The notes: generated from the sequence alone by a model not told the origin. 14,198 bases of DNA from Promethearchaeota archaeon (GCA_030605895.1 JAUWHL010000164.1:1-14198), one strand, 5' to 3'; shown: positions 6,433 through 13,107, counted from the stretch's first letter. Program-made: numbers and translations.

Positions 6433-6729
6433 TTAGATCCCCTCCTTTTTATAATTTGCATATGCATCTTTTCCCATACCAAATTTCAAATTAATATCTC
6501 CAATTTCATTGAGTCCTTGCCATGAAATTTTTGCTAATTTTACTTTTTCACGCTCTATATAAAGGCTAGCAAGTTTAGCTTCTCCTAAAGACTTTAAAAC
6601 TGTTTGAACCTCACCCCGCTTAACACCTAAAAGTGCACATATCTGTTCAGTCTCCATATGTAAAGCTTGATTATATTCAAAGTTTTTAGCTAATAATTTA
6701 AGAATTTTCAATTCAAGTTCTTCATACAA
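6433..6729 (-). CDS. Small winged-helix (HTH) protein, 98 aa, first gene of the acyl-CoA operon
   Basis: The first 75 residues predict as a winged helix: ELKILKLLAKN (helix 1), METEQICALLGVK (helix 2), RGEVQTVLKSLGEAKL (recognition-like helix 3), then a wing around SLYIEREKVKLAKISWQG. A 20-residue Lys/Gly/Tyr-containing tail follows. No metal site or ligand domain is present. As the promoter-proximal gene, it is probably a DNA-binding regulator of its own operon, possibly sensing acyl-CoA through a partner. Its end overlaps the ribosome binding site of the acyl-CoA dehydrogenase gene, implying translational coupling. A weak AGGTG site is 14 bases before the ATG at 6729. The HTH reading comes from the residue pattern; I do not recognise a named family. 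Confidence 0.7.
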   Translation of the reverse strand: MYEELELKILKLLAKNFEYNQALHMETEQICALLGVKRGEVQTVLKSLGEAKLASLYIEREKVKLAKISWQGLNEIGDINLKFGMGKDAYANYKKEGI

Positions 6730-6774
6730 GTTTATTACACCTTTATATGTTAAATTCTTCTATACTTTCAATTA

Positions 6775-6786
6775 CATTTAAATTTC
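6775..6786 (-). promoter_or_regulatory. Predicted TATA promoter of the acyl-CoA operon
   Basis: On minus this reads GAAATTTAAATG, a BRE/TATA-like element about 50 bases before the ATG at 6729. Transcription would begin near 6750-6755, leaving a roughly 22-base leader that includes the AGGTG site. Direct copies of TTTCAATWA (6766-6774 and 6783-6791) flank the box and could be operator half-sites. Confidence 0.4.
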
Positions 6787-6866
6787 AATAATAATTAGTT
6801 TTTTAAAATATGTTCTTATCTCCATTGAGTAAAAAATACTTAAAAAATAAACCCTAGGACCATTTA

Positions 6867-6939
6867 GAATTATTTTATACTAAATTTAACTTTTTATAAA
6901 ATGTTTAAAAGGATACGAACTATTTTATATTAATTTAAA
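6867..6939 (+). repeat. Spaced direct repeats in the divergent control region
   Basis: GAATTATTTTATACTAAATT (6867-6886) recurs as GAACTATTTTATATTAATTT (6917-6936), with starts exactly 50 bp apart, about five helical turns. The second copy runs into a perfect 12-bp palindrome, TAATTTAAATTA (6931-6942). They lie between the acyl-CoA operon promoter and the regulator at 7001, where an autoregulating HTH protein would bind. AT-rich sequence makes partial matches common, so binding is a hypothesis. Confidence 0.35.
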
Positions 6940-7000
6940 TTATATAATCCTTAATGGTTTATTCAATCCCGAAATAATGTTTAATTGGAATTGAACTAAT

Positions 7001-7801
7001 TTGGATTTAAATGAGATATTATTTGAATTTTCGAATAAGGAAAGAGTTAATGTATTGAAAAAGCTCTATTCTGAAGGAAAAAAGCATAGTGAACTTGTGA
7101 AAGAGTTAAATGTGCCAGGGTCTGAAATCTCACGTCATCTAAAGCGATTATATGAAAAAAACCTTATTTTTAAAGAGATTAACAACAAATATAAGATATC
7201 AAATATTGGAAAAATCTTTATACAGATGATGGATATTTTCGAAGTTACATTGAACTATAGAAATTTCTTAAATAGTCATGAAATCACTTCTATTCCGATA
7301 AACCTCATATTTCAATTGGGTAAATTAAAAAGTGTTGAGTTAAGCACCAAAACGATGGAAAATATGGAAATTTTTGAAAATTTAGTAAAAGATTCTGAGG
7401 AATTTCTTTATGCGATAACGGATCAATATCAAAAATCTTTATTAAAGGAAGCTGAGAACAAAATGAAAAATAAATCAATTAAAATCAGAGCTTTAGTAGA
7501 TAAAAATTTACTAAAATCTTATAATATTCCTGATGGTTGGTCAAAATTGTTTAAAGATCCTATCAAGTTTTTTAAGGAAATTCTAGAAAATATTCGAATT
7601 TTAGATGAAATTAATGTCTCCTTAGTAGTATCTGATAAAGGGGCAATCCTCTTCTTGAGTAAGGATGGACAGATTGATTATAGCCAATGTCTAATTGATA
7701 ATCATGAAAATTTTATTAATTGGATGATTGAATTGTTTGAATGGTATTGGGAAAAAGGAGCAATTTTGCGCTCCTTTATTAGAAAAGAGAGAGCCAAGTA
7801 G
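7001..7801 (+). CDS. HTH transcription regulator with FilR1-like (DUF1724) output domain, 266 aa
   Basis: Residues 1-75 form an ArsR-type winged helix (ERVNVLKKLYSEGKKHSELVKEL, then GSEISRHLKRLYEKNLI as recognition helix and wing). A linker helix region follows (76-115), and residues 120-255 resemble the archaeal FilR1/methanogen-output domain (IFENLVKDSEEFLYAITDQY, IKIRALVDKN, VSLVVSDKGAILFLSKDG, ending in a WMIELFEWYW segment). Such proteins are archaeal sensors; the ligand is unknown. The start is TTG at 7001: an in-frame TGA sits nine bases upstream and no suitable ATG follows soon. A box CGAAATAATGTTTAATT (6971-6987) would give a leaderless message. It is the only confident plus-strand gene, divergent from the acyl-CoA operon, so it is a candidate regulator of that operon and of itself. 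Confidence 0.85.
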   Translation: MDLNEILFEFSNKERVNVLKKLYSEGKKHSELVKELNVPGSEISRHLKRLYEKNLIFKEINNKYKISNIGKIFIQMMDIFEVTLNYRNFLNSHEITSIPINLIFQLGKLKSVELSTKTMENMEIFENLVKDSEEFLYAITDQYQKSLLKEAENKMKNKSIKIRALVDKNLLKSYNIPDGWSKLFKDPIKFFKEILENIRILDEINVSLVVSDKGAILFLSKDGQIDYSQCLIDNHENFINWMIELFEWYWEKGAILRSFIRKERAK

Positions 7802-7803
7802 CC

Positions 7804-7836
7804 ACTATTTATTTAAATATATCTATAAATAGTTTT
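7804..7836 (+). terminator. Hairpin terminator after the FilR1-like regulator
   Basis: ACTATTTAT (7804-7812) and ATAAATAGT (7825-7833) are perfect 9-bp inverted arms around a 12-base loop, three bases after the stop codon, ending in TTTT. This fits a terminator for the plus-strand gene. The stem is all but two pairs A-T, so it would be weak as a hairpin. Confidence 0.45.
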
Positions 7837-7928
7837 AAATCCCATAATAAAAATATATTCAAATAAATTATTTCAGATAGTTGAAAAAATGTGATAAAAT
7901 TTAGATAGAAATGTGAATATAATCAAAT

Positions 7929-7936
7929 AAAAAAAA
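7929..7936 (-). terminator. Oligo-T terminator after the tandem iron-sulfur genes
   Basis: Eight T residues on minus, about 40 bases past the stop of the gene at 7975. This is the expected archaeal termination signal for the two-gene unit and lies in the convergent space with the regulator at 7001-7801. Confidence 0.4.
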
Positions 7937-7974
7937 TTTATAGAAATAATGTGGATTATTTTTCTCTTTAATTC

Positions 7975-9090
7975 TTAACTTTTTAGTTTAGTTTTTTCTT
8001 CTAGAATTTTCTCATAAAGATCATCCATAGTTGGAGGAGGAATATACTGTTCTTCCTTTTTTTGGAGTATAATAGCTTCAGAAGGACATACAGCAATACA
8101 GTTACCGCATCCGATGCATCTCTTTCTTTCTATTGAAGAGATATCATCTGTTTGAGTAATAGCCTTCATTTGGCATTGATTGATACAAGTTCCGCATCCA
8201 CTACATAAATCGGGGTCTATTTCAGCATAATAATTGGATAGTGCATAATTCGCAGGATCAGGTAATTTTACTAAATTCCCTATACTTCCATCACAGCAAT
8301 AACAGCAACTACATATAAAATCTACATTTTGAGCATTATTCGGTCGAAAAATCAAGCCCTCTTCCTGATTTTGGTGCAATAAGTTGAGAGTCTCTTCTTT
8401 ACTAATTTGAACCCCCCATCCATGATCAATATAGTGTTGAGCCATATCTCCAATTACTAGGCAATTATCCTCATGTTTAGTCATTTTACATGGTTCTCCT
8501 TGGATTTTCATATCTTGACGGCAAACACAATTGACTTTTGCGAAAGGACCTTGACTTTCTTCTATAATTTTTTTCATATTATCAAAGGGGGCAATGAAAT
8601 TTTCTGGTACTACATCTATATTAACTGGAATAATACGTATCTGATTATAATGTGTTGGGTTGGCTTTTGCGCCCCAAACTTCACCCATATATTCATTTAA
8701 AGCATTTAAAAAGTCTTTTGAAAGCTTGTTAACTTGGTATTCATACATACCAATTATTAATGCAGCATTACCGTAAAATTTCTTATTTCCATCCTTTTTA
8801 GACATGATGGACCCTTTTTTTGCCATGTTATCTAAAATTTCTTCTAATTCTTTTAAGGTCATTCCTGTGTTCTTAACTCTTGTATAAATTTGATCTAACG
8901 GCTCAATATCCCTATACCACCCAAATCTTAAAAATGTAGCTATTTTCGCTTCTTCAGGAGTAAAAAGATGCTTTAGGACTCGGATATCTGAACCAGATTC
9001 AGCACGAGGGAATCCAATTGGCATTTGATCGAGGTGTTCTTGTAATTTTCTATAAACATCATCTTCATCCTGTATCTTAATTTCAGCCAT
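7975..9090 (-). CDS. Multi-cluster iron-sulfur protein with winged-helix-like N-terminus, copy 2, 371 aa
   Basis: Residues 35-115 have a winged-helix pattern (FTPEEAKIATFL, TLKELEEILDNMAKKG, wing SIMSKKDGNKKFYGN). The middle carries conserved cysteines: C188-x-C190-R, C201, C210, then the dense CSCCYCC at 260-266. The C-terminus has two ferredoxin-type CxxCxxCxxxC motifs, C296/299/302/306 and C325/328/331/335, for two [4Fe-4S] clusters; only the second is followed by the usual Pro. The middle cysteines could hold another cluster or zinc (inference). No membrane segment. Proteins with this layout occur in anaerobic bacteria and archaea and are generally annotated only as 4Fe-4S proteins. The gene follows its paralog by 14 bases with a GGTG site, so the two are co-transcribed. 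Likely role: cytoplasmic electron carrier or redox-responsive regulator. Confidence 0.88.
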   Translation of the reverse strand: MAEIKIQDEDDVYRKLQEHLDQMPIGFPRAESGSDIRVLKHLFTPEEAKIATFLRFGWYRDIEPLDQIYTRVKNTGMTLKELEEILDNMAKKGSIMSKKDGNKKFYGNAALIIGMYEYQVNKLSKDFLNALNEYMGEVWGAKANPTHYNQIRIIPVNIDVVPENFIAPFDNMKKIIEESQGPFAKVNCVCRQDMKIQGEPCKMTKHEDNCLVIGDMAQHYIDHGWGVQISKEETLNLLHQNQEEGLIFRPNNAQNVDFICSCCYCCDGSIGNLVKLPDPANYALSNYYAEIDPDLCSGCGTCINQCQMKAITQTDDISSIERKRCIGCGNCIAVCPSEAIILQKKEEQYIPPPTMDDLYEKILEEKTKLKS

Positions 9091-9104
9091 CTTTTTTTTT
9101 CACC

Positions 9105-10235
9105 TTATTTTTTAATATTTGGTTCATTTAATTTAATTTTTCTTTGCATAATTTTATCGAATAATTCATCCATTGTTGCAAATGGAGTGAATTGTTTTTC
9201 TTTATTATACAATCTGATAGCTTCTGATGGGCATTGGGCTACACAATTCCCGCATCCTATGCATCGTTTACGCTCAATAGAAGAAATTTCATCATCAACA
9301 GTTATTGCTTTCATTTGACAGATTTCTACACATGTTCCACACCCTGTACATAAATCAGAATCCACTTTTGCATAATAATTAGTAAGGGTAATTCTTGCGG
9401 GATTAGGAAATGACACAACTTTTGATAAATTTTCACAGCAACAACTGCAACAACTACAAAGAAATGATAGTTTTTGTGAATTATCTGGTTGAAGTATTAA
9501 TCCGTCCTTCTGATTTTTTCGCAAAATTTCAAGTGCTTCTTTTTTAGTTATAGTTCTCCCTCTTTCTTGATCAATAAACAATTGAGCAGAAAAACCAAAA
9601 GCCATACAAACTTCTCGTCTATCTGTAATTTTACATGGTTCGTTCAATATATCCTTAAGTTGTTTGCAAATACAATTAGTTACCATTATAGGTCCTTCTG
9701 TAGATTTGATAAGTTCTATAATATCATCATAATTATTTATCCCTTTCTCGAATTCTATACTTTTTTCTACGGGAACTACACGTAATTGAGCCCCCTTCAC
9801 CCGGAAGGCTTCAGGAAGCCAACCTTCCTCAAAATAATCATGGAAATCTTTAATAAATTCTTTCGTAAGATTGTTTACTTGAAATTCAAACATTCCCACC
9901 ATAAGGAGCGCATTCCCATAATATTTTTTTCCCTTTTCTCTTTTGAACATAATAGAACCTTTTGATACCATCCTATCTAAAGTCGATTCTATTTCTTCAA
10001 GAGAAATTCCAGATTCTTTTGCTCTTTGATATATAATTTCTAATGGTTCTAAGTCTCTCTCCCACCCAAATTTTAAAAACATAGCAATTTTTGCTTCTTC
10101 AGGTGTAAAAAGATGTTTTAATAAACGTATATCTGAGCCTGATTTCACTGAAGGAAATCCTATTGGCATTTGATCTAAATGTTTTTGTAATTTTCTATAA
10201 ATGTTAGTATTTTCAGCAATAATTTCATCAGCCAT
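9105..10235 (-). CDS. Multi-cluster iron-sulfur protein with winged-helix-like N-terminus, copy 1, 376 aa
   Basis: Paralog of the gene just downstream (7975-9090), collinear through its length, with every shared cysteine at the same residue number: 188, 190, 201, 210, 260, 262, 263, 265, 266, 296, 299, 302, 306, 325, 328, 331 and 335. It carries one extra Cys at 267, giving CSCCSCCC. More than half of the residues agree by eye, with strongest identity at the N-terminus (YRKLQ.HLDQMPIGFP and LKHLFTPEEAKIA) and around ERKRCIGCGNC. Two [4Fe-4S] ferredoxin motifs are certain from spacing; the central cysteine set is of unknown ligand. ATG at 10235 has no Shine-Dalgarno sequence, and two upstream ATGs (10242, 10246) are out of frame. 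It is the first gene of the pair, with a promoter and palindrome at 10254-10303. The best-conserved differences from copy 2 lie at residues 135-180, possibly a partner-binding surface. Confidence 0.88.
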   Translation of the reverse strand: MADEIIAENTNIYRKLQKHLDQMPIGFPSVKSGSDIRLLKHLFTPEEAKIAMFLKFGWERDLEPLEIIYQRAKESGISLEEIESTLDRMVSKGSIMFKREKGKKYYGNALLMVGMFEFQVNNLTKEFIKDFHDYFEEGWLPEAFRVKGAQLRVVPVEKSIEFEKGINNYDDIIELIKSTEGPIMVTNCICKQLKDILNEPCKITDRREVCMAFGFSAQLFIDQERGRTITKKEALEILRKNQKDGLILQPDNSQKLSFLCSCCSCCCENLSKVVSFPNPARITLTNYYAKVDSDLCTGCGTCVEICQMKAITVDDEISSIERKRCIGCGNCVAQCPSEAIRLYNKEKQFTPFATMDELFDKIMQRKIKLNEPNIKK

Positions 10236-10253
10236 AGTTCATTCATCTTATTT

Positions 10254-10272
10254 TAATTTGATAATCAAATTA
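10254..10272. promoter_or_regulatory. 19-bp palindrome, probable operator of the iron-sulfur pair
   Basis: TAATTTGATAATCAAATTA is a perfect palindrome with 9-bp arms around one central base. It sits 19 bases before the ATG at 10235, where transcription is predicted to start, the usual place for a repressor site. A second half-site copy, AATCAAATT, lies at 10311-10319, upstream of the TATA box. The core TTGAT..ATCAA recalls the bacterial FNR/CRP half-sites but with 1 instead of 4 central bases, so it is not an FNR box. Confidence 0.5.
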
Positions 10273-10293
10273 TTTATTATAGTTAATTTTCAC

Positions 10294-10303
10294 TTTATAA
10301 ATT
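10294..10303 (-). promoter_or_regulatory. Predicted TATA box of the iron-sulfur pair
   Basis: On minus the sequence is ATTTATAAAG, preceded by an A-rich BRE-like stretch. It is about 63 bases before the ATG at 10235 and places the start of transcription near 10270, so the 19-bp palindrome would overlap the start site. Confidence 0.4.
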
Positions 10304-10349
10304 ATTTTTTAATCAAATTGAAGGTTTAAAAATTTTGGAAATCATAAAA

Positions 10350-10371
10350 GGATGAGCCTTAGAGGGCATCC
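10350..10371 (-). terminator. Hairpin plus T4, possible terminator of the Nudix gene
   Basis: GGATG..CC (10350-10358, with a 2-base bulge) pairs with GGCATCC (10365-10371) around TTAGAG. On minus it is followed by TTTT (10349-10346). This 60-base patch (10345-10405) is clearly richer in G+C than its surroundings and also holds CACT/AGTG arms at 10379-10390. It lies about 65 bases past the Nudix stop. It may be a terminator or part of a small structured RNA: a TATA-like CTTTATAAAG sits at 10409-10418. No reading frame of useful length crosses it. Confidence 0.35.
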
Positions 10372-10434
10372 ATCTCACACTTTAGGAGTGACAGGAACAG
10401 AATTTCACCTTTATAAAGTATCACTTATTTCTTT

Positions 10435-10944
10435 TTAATCGTCTCGATTAACTATATGTTCTGGGAATGGTTTAATATTTTTTAAAGATTTACGTAAAAA
10501 TAAAGGATATAATCTCAAGTTTCCTACATCATTAATATCAACCCATTTAAAAATTAAATCCAATTCTTTTCCATGGAAATAATAATTTTCAAAACCCAAT
10601 TCGCGTTCTTTTCCATGAAAAGTATCTTTTTCAAAAACTAATTTAGAATCTGGAGGAAATTCCATTAAATAGAAAATAGATAATTCATGAAAATCCTTAC
10701 CTTCAAAATAAAAGAAATTTTCCACAAAATATAGAGGTCTGATAATCTTTATTTCAACTCCGATTTCTTCTTTCATCTCTCTTATAAGGGCGTCTTTAGA
10801 TATTTCGAAAAATTCACATCGCCCTCCTGGTAATGACCAGAAATCATCAATGATGCTTTTATGAACAAGTAATTTATTGTTATAAATAGCTACTCCAGCA
10901 ATCCTATAAACAAAAACATTGCTATCTTTTTTAAAAGTTATCAT
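10435..10944 (-). CDS. Nudix hydrolase, 169 aa
   Basis: Hydrolyses a nucleoside diphosphate linked to another moiety; the substrate is not readable. A complete Nudix box is present: G41-x5-E47-x7-R55-E56-M57-x-E59-E60-x-G62-V63, with the Mg2+-binding REMKEE segment. It is preceded by the typical DFWSLPGG (34-41) and followed by ENFFYFEGKDFHEL (75-88), then FKWVDINDVGNLRLYP (132-147) as in the ADP-ribose/MutT-like branch. Between these is a tandem 14-residue duplication (104-117 and 118-131, both with FHGKE), so the loop is longer than usual. No Shine-Dalgarno sequence; an A/T box at 10970-10980 suggests a nearly leaderless transcript. It appears to be a single-gene unit, with T7 and T6 tracts from the upstream gene at 11014-11030. 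Function confident at family level only. Confidence 0.92.
   Translation of the reverse strand: MITFKKDSNVFVYRIAGVAIYNNKLLVHKSIIDDFWSLPGGRCEFFEISKDALIREMKEEIGVEIKIIRPLYFVENFFYFEGKDFHELSIFYLMEFPPDSKLVFEKDTFHGKERELGFENYYFHGKELDLIFKWVDINDVGNLRLYPLFLRKSLKNIKPFPEHIVNRDD
10552..10635 (-). repeat. Tandem 42-bp in-frame duplication inside the Nudix gene
   Basis: Two adjacent 42-bp units (10594-10635 and 10552-10593 on minus) encode FEKDTFHGKERELG and FENYYFHGKELDLI. Both begin TTTGAAAA and share CATGGAAAAGAA exactly. The unit keeps frame and lies in a surface loop before the last Nudix strand. Confidence 0.7.
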
Positions 10945-10969
10945 ATGAATTATCCAAGTTATATACTAT

Positions 10970-10980
10970 TATTAAATATT
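10970..10980 (-). promoter_or_regulatory. Predicted TATA box of the Nudix gene
   Basis: Minus strand AATATTTAATA, preceded by purine-rich GGGGAAAGAT (BRE-like), centred about 31 bases before the ATG at 10944. It predicts a transcript starting within a few bases of the start codon. Confidence 0.4.
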
Positions 10981-11013
10981 TATCTTTCCCCTTGAATTTT
11001 TAATTTATTTTAT

Positions 11014-11030
11014 AAAAAAATAAGAAAAAA
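11014..11030 (-). terminator. Oligo-T terminator after the 3-TM protein gene
   Basis: On minus, T6 and T7 tracts (11025-11030 and 11014-11020) lie 20-37 bases past the stop at 11051, the usual archaeal stop signal, just before the Nudix promoter. Confidence 0.45.
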
Positions 11031-11050
11031 TAAGGGATATAATTAAATAT

Positions 11051-11461
11051 TTAATCCCTGAAACCGTAATAGGCATTAACTAGTAACAAAAAGAATCCTA
11101 CAAGAGTTAAGGTATAATATGGAGAAGAAAACAGCGTATAATCCCAAGTAAAAGTATAACATAACAAAGCGATGATGACAACTATTAGCATTATTAAGGA
11201 TAAGATATTTTTGCCCGTTCGTTTCCACCAACTGGCTTCTTCAAGCATTAATCTTTCAATAATTTGAACATCAGAAAGAGAAGCATCCATGTTTCCAATT
11301 TTATCTTTAAGTTTTTTCCTTTCTCGAGCTTTTAAAATAGATCTGAAAGAAGCTCCTATAATAAAAAGTATGATAATTAACAAGAGATCTGCAAGAGTAT
11401 TCGTTATTTGAAATATAACACTTGGTTGTAAGAAAATCATAATTTGAGTGATAACTAACAT
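11051..11461 (-). CDS. 3-TM membrane protein of unknown function, 136 aa
   Basis: Three membrane segments are visible: residues about 16-38, 85-104 and 112-132. The first is followed by a 45-residue charged, probably cytoplasmic stretch (FRSILKARERKKLKDK... to WWKRTGK) that looks helical and could be a short coiled coil. No catalytic or metal-binding motif; I do not recognise the family. The ATG at 11461 is not preceded by a Shine-Dalgarno sequence, and Met8 (11440) is an alternative start. It follows the MFS transporter by 87 bases on the same strand, but a T8 tract lies between them, so co-transcription is uncertain. It may be an accessory of the transporter, by proximity only. Confidence 0.65.
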   Translation of the reverse strand: MLVITQIMIFLQPSVIFQITNTLADLLLIIILFIIGASFRSILKARERKKLKDKIGNMDASLSDVQIIERLMLEEASWWKRTGKNILSLIMLIVVIIALLCYTFTWDYTLFSSPYYTLTLVGFFLLLVNAYYGFRD

Positions 11462-11539
11462 TATAACTAAAAGAAATCTAACACTGTATTTAGGTAAATA
11501 AAGTGGTTTAACAGAATACGAGTAATTTGAGTTTTAATT

Positions 11540-11547
11540 AAAAAAAA
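11540..11547 (-). terminator. Oligo-T terminator right after the MFS gene
   Basis: Eight T residues on minus begin one base after the TGA stop of the MFS transporter gene, a typical archaeal terminator position. Confidence 0.45.
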
Positions 11548-11548
11548 T

Positions 11549-12973
11549 TCATGATTCTTCTTTTCTAGAGTTTAAAATCTCTGCCCGTTTTGCTAAAATA
11601 GTGCTTATATTTTCTCTATCTAATGGAAACCATTTCATTGCTATAATCCATAATATTACTCCTGGAACAATACATAAACACACAATTAAGACAGTTATCT
11701 GATAATTTGTGCTGGTATAAGCAAGTAAAATCCCACATAATAATGGCCCAATGCCTCTTCCAAATTGTTCTAAAAATTGGTTCCAAGAAACTATTTGACC
11801 TTGTGCTTCTGGTAAGTTGATCTGTTGAATTACTGGACTTTGATTTACTACATAAAGAGAAAATATGCTTCTCGAGGTGAAGAATAGCGCACCCATCACC
11901 CACATAGTAGGTATTGTCATAATATATGCAATATTCTTACCCTCTTCTGGGCTTAATGGAACCCAGGGAATAAAAAAGAAAAGAGCAAAAGTGATTAAAC
12001 CCCCAATTATAGCAATAACTATTATTGGTAATCTTCTTACTGGATCTTTTTCAGCAATCTTGTCACTAATTCTTGATAAAAATATTTGTCCTACTAATCC
12101 CCCTGTTAAGCCAAAAATAACCATAAAAACACCTATTGAAAAAGGCGCTAAATTATAAGGTGGATTCTGGACATAATTTAATATTAAAAAAGTTAAGCTA
12201 CTCATTAGAATACATGTAAAAATGCCTTCAATAAGAGCTACACTATTAGTTTTACTAAACATTGTTTTTCGCATCATCTCCCTATCTATTTGAAAATCAT
12301 ACTCTATAGAATCATCTTGAAGTACGTGATATAACTCTTCTTGTTGAACGCCTCTTTTTGGTTCTTCATTATGGATGGTAAATACTATACCCCCAAGAAG
12401 AATAAAAGCTCCAATACCCCAGAAAAAAAATCTGCAAAGCCCGATTTGAACTAGAAATGTTGCTATTAGCCAACCTATTATATTTGTCGTATTAAGTACT
12501 ATTTGATAGACACCAAAAAACCGAGAACGATGAACTTGAGGGACAACATCATTAGATAATGAATTTATCGCTGGCCATGAACCTCCAGCAAAAAAGCCAA
12601 AAATCGCTATTAAAATAAAAAAGTAAAACCATGTATCAGATCCACCCCCTTTAACAGCGAAACCCAAAAAAAACATTGATAATCCTCTAAACATAGAAAT
12701 GACGATAATAATTTTTTTTCGAGAGTATTTATCAATAAGCTTTCCAAAAAGCAGTCCCGCAAAAGCTCCACTCCAGGATAAAGCTGTATAAAGAATTCCC
12801 ATTTCCAATGCATGAATATATGCTGGATCATTTGGCCAAATAATTAAGGCAAGAGGAACCACAAGTACAATCATGGCTCCATATGCTACGCTCTGGAATC
12901 CATTTAACACGTAAAGGGGCCAAAATACCCTATTGAATGATTTCTCTGAATTTGCCTTAATCCCCTCAGTCAT
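11549..12973 (-). CDS. Major facilitator superfamily transporter, 474 aa
   Basis: Twelve hydrophobic segments are visible: six before and six after a 40-residue charged central loop (about 202-243, rich in Glu, Asp and Arg). The loop after TM2 has the MFS signature GKLIDKYSRKK (77-87, G-x3-D-x-x-x-R/K-K), and a degenerate copy, RISDKIAEKDPVRR (301-314), follows TM8. TM4-TM5 carries GFFAGGSWPAINSLSNDVVP, and GRGIGPLLCG (405-414) is in TM11. This fits a proton- or solute-coupled MFS permease or exporter in the cytoplasmic membrane; the substrate is unknown. Length is normal. The ATG at 12973 has no Shine-Dalgarno sequence; a TATA-like box at 13007-13019 gives a short leader. It stands apart from the acyl-CoA operon. 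Confidence 0.9.
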   Translation of the reverse strand: MTEGIKANSEKSFNRVFWPLYVLNGFQSVAYGAMIVLVVPLALIIWPNDPAYIHALEMGILYTALSWSGAFAGLLFGKLIDKYSRKKIIIVISMFRGLSMFFLGFAVKGGGSDTWFYFFILIAIFGFFAGGSWPAINSLSNDVVPQVHRSRFFGVYQIVLNTTNIIGWLIATFLVQIGLCRFFFWGIGAFILLGGIVFTIHNEEPKRGVQQEELYHVLQDDSIEYDFQIDREMMRKTMFSKTNSVALIEGIFTCILMSSLTFLILNYVQNPPYNLAPFSIGVFMVIFGLTGGLVGQIFLSRISDKIAEKDPVRRLPIIVIAIIGGLITFALFFFIPWVPLSPEEGKNIAYIMTIPTMWVMGALFFTSRSIFSLYVVNQSPVIQQINLPEAQGQIVSWNQFLEQFGRGIGPLLCGILLAYTSTNYQITVLIVCLCIVPGVILWIIAMKWFPLDRENISTILAKRAEILNSRKEES

Positions 12974-13006
12974 TTTCTTAAGATTGTAATGTTATATTCC
13001 AGTGAT

Positions 13007-13019
13007 GGTTTTTAAAATG
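13007..13019 (-). promoter_or_regulatory. Predicted TATA box of the MFS transporter
   Basis: Minus strand CATTTTAAAAACC, centred 40 bases before the ATG at 12973, predicts a start of transcription near 12987 and a leader of about 14 bases. Confidence 0.35.
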
Positions 13020-13088
13020 AGATCTTAAATTTTAATTTATTGAGAAATGAATTGTTTTTTTGTTTTAACATGTAATAAATTAGATTAT

Positions 13089-13098
13089 AAAAAGAAAA
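13089..13098 (-). terminator. Oligo-T terminator after the metallo-hydrolase gene
   Basis: TTTTCTTTTT on minus, ten bases after the stop at 13108. It would close the two-gene unit of FMN reductase and metallo-hydrolase before the MFS promoter. Confidence 0.45.
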
Positions 13099-13107
13099 TT
13101 CATATTT

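Noticed and set aside
10254..10272. FNR-type binding site
   Set aside because: Half-sites resemble TTGAT/ATCAA, but the spacer is 1 base instead of 4; kept only as a palindrome of unknown binder.
11616..11903. Minus-strand 95-codon frame inside the MFS gene
   Set aside because: Out-of-frame overlap with the MFS transporter, whose hydrophobic pattern and motifs run through the whole region without break.
11865..12158. Plus-strand 97-codon frame opposite the MFS gene
   Set aside because: Mirror of hydrophobic codons in the transporter; no independent support.
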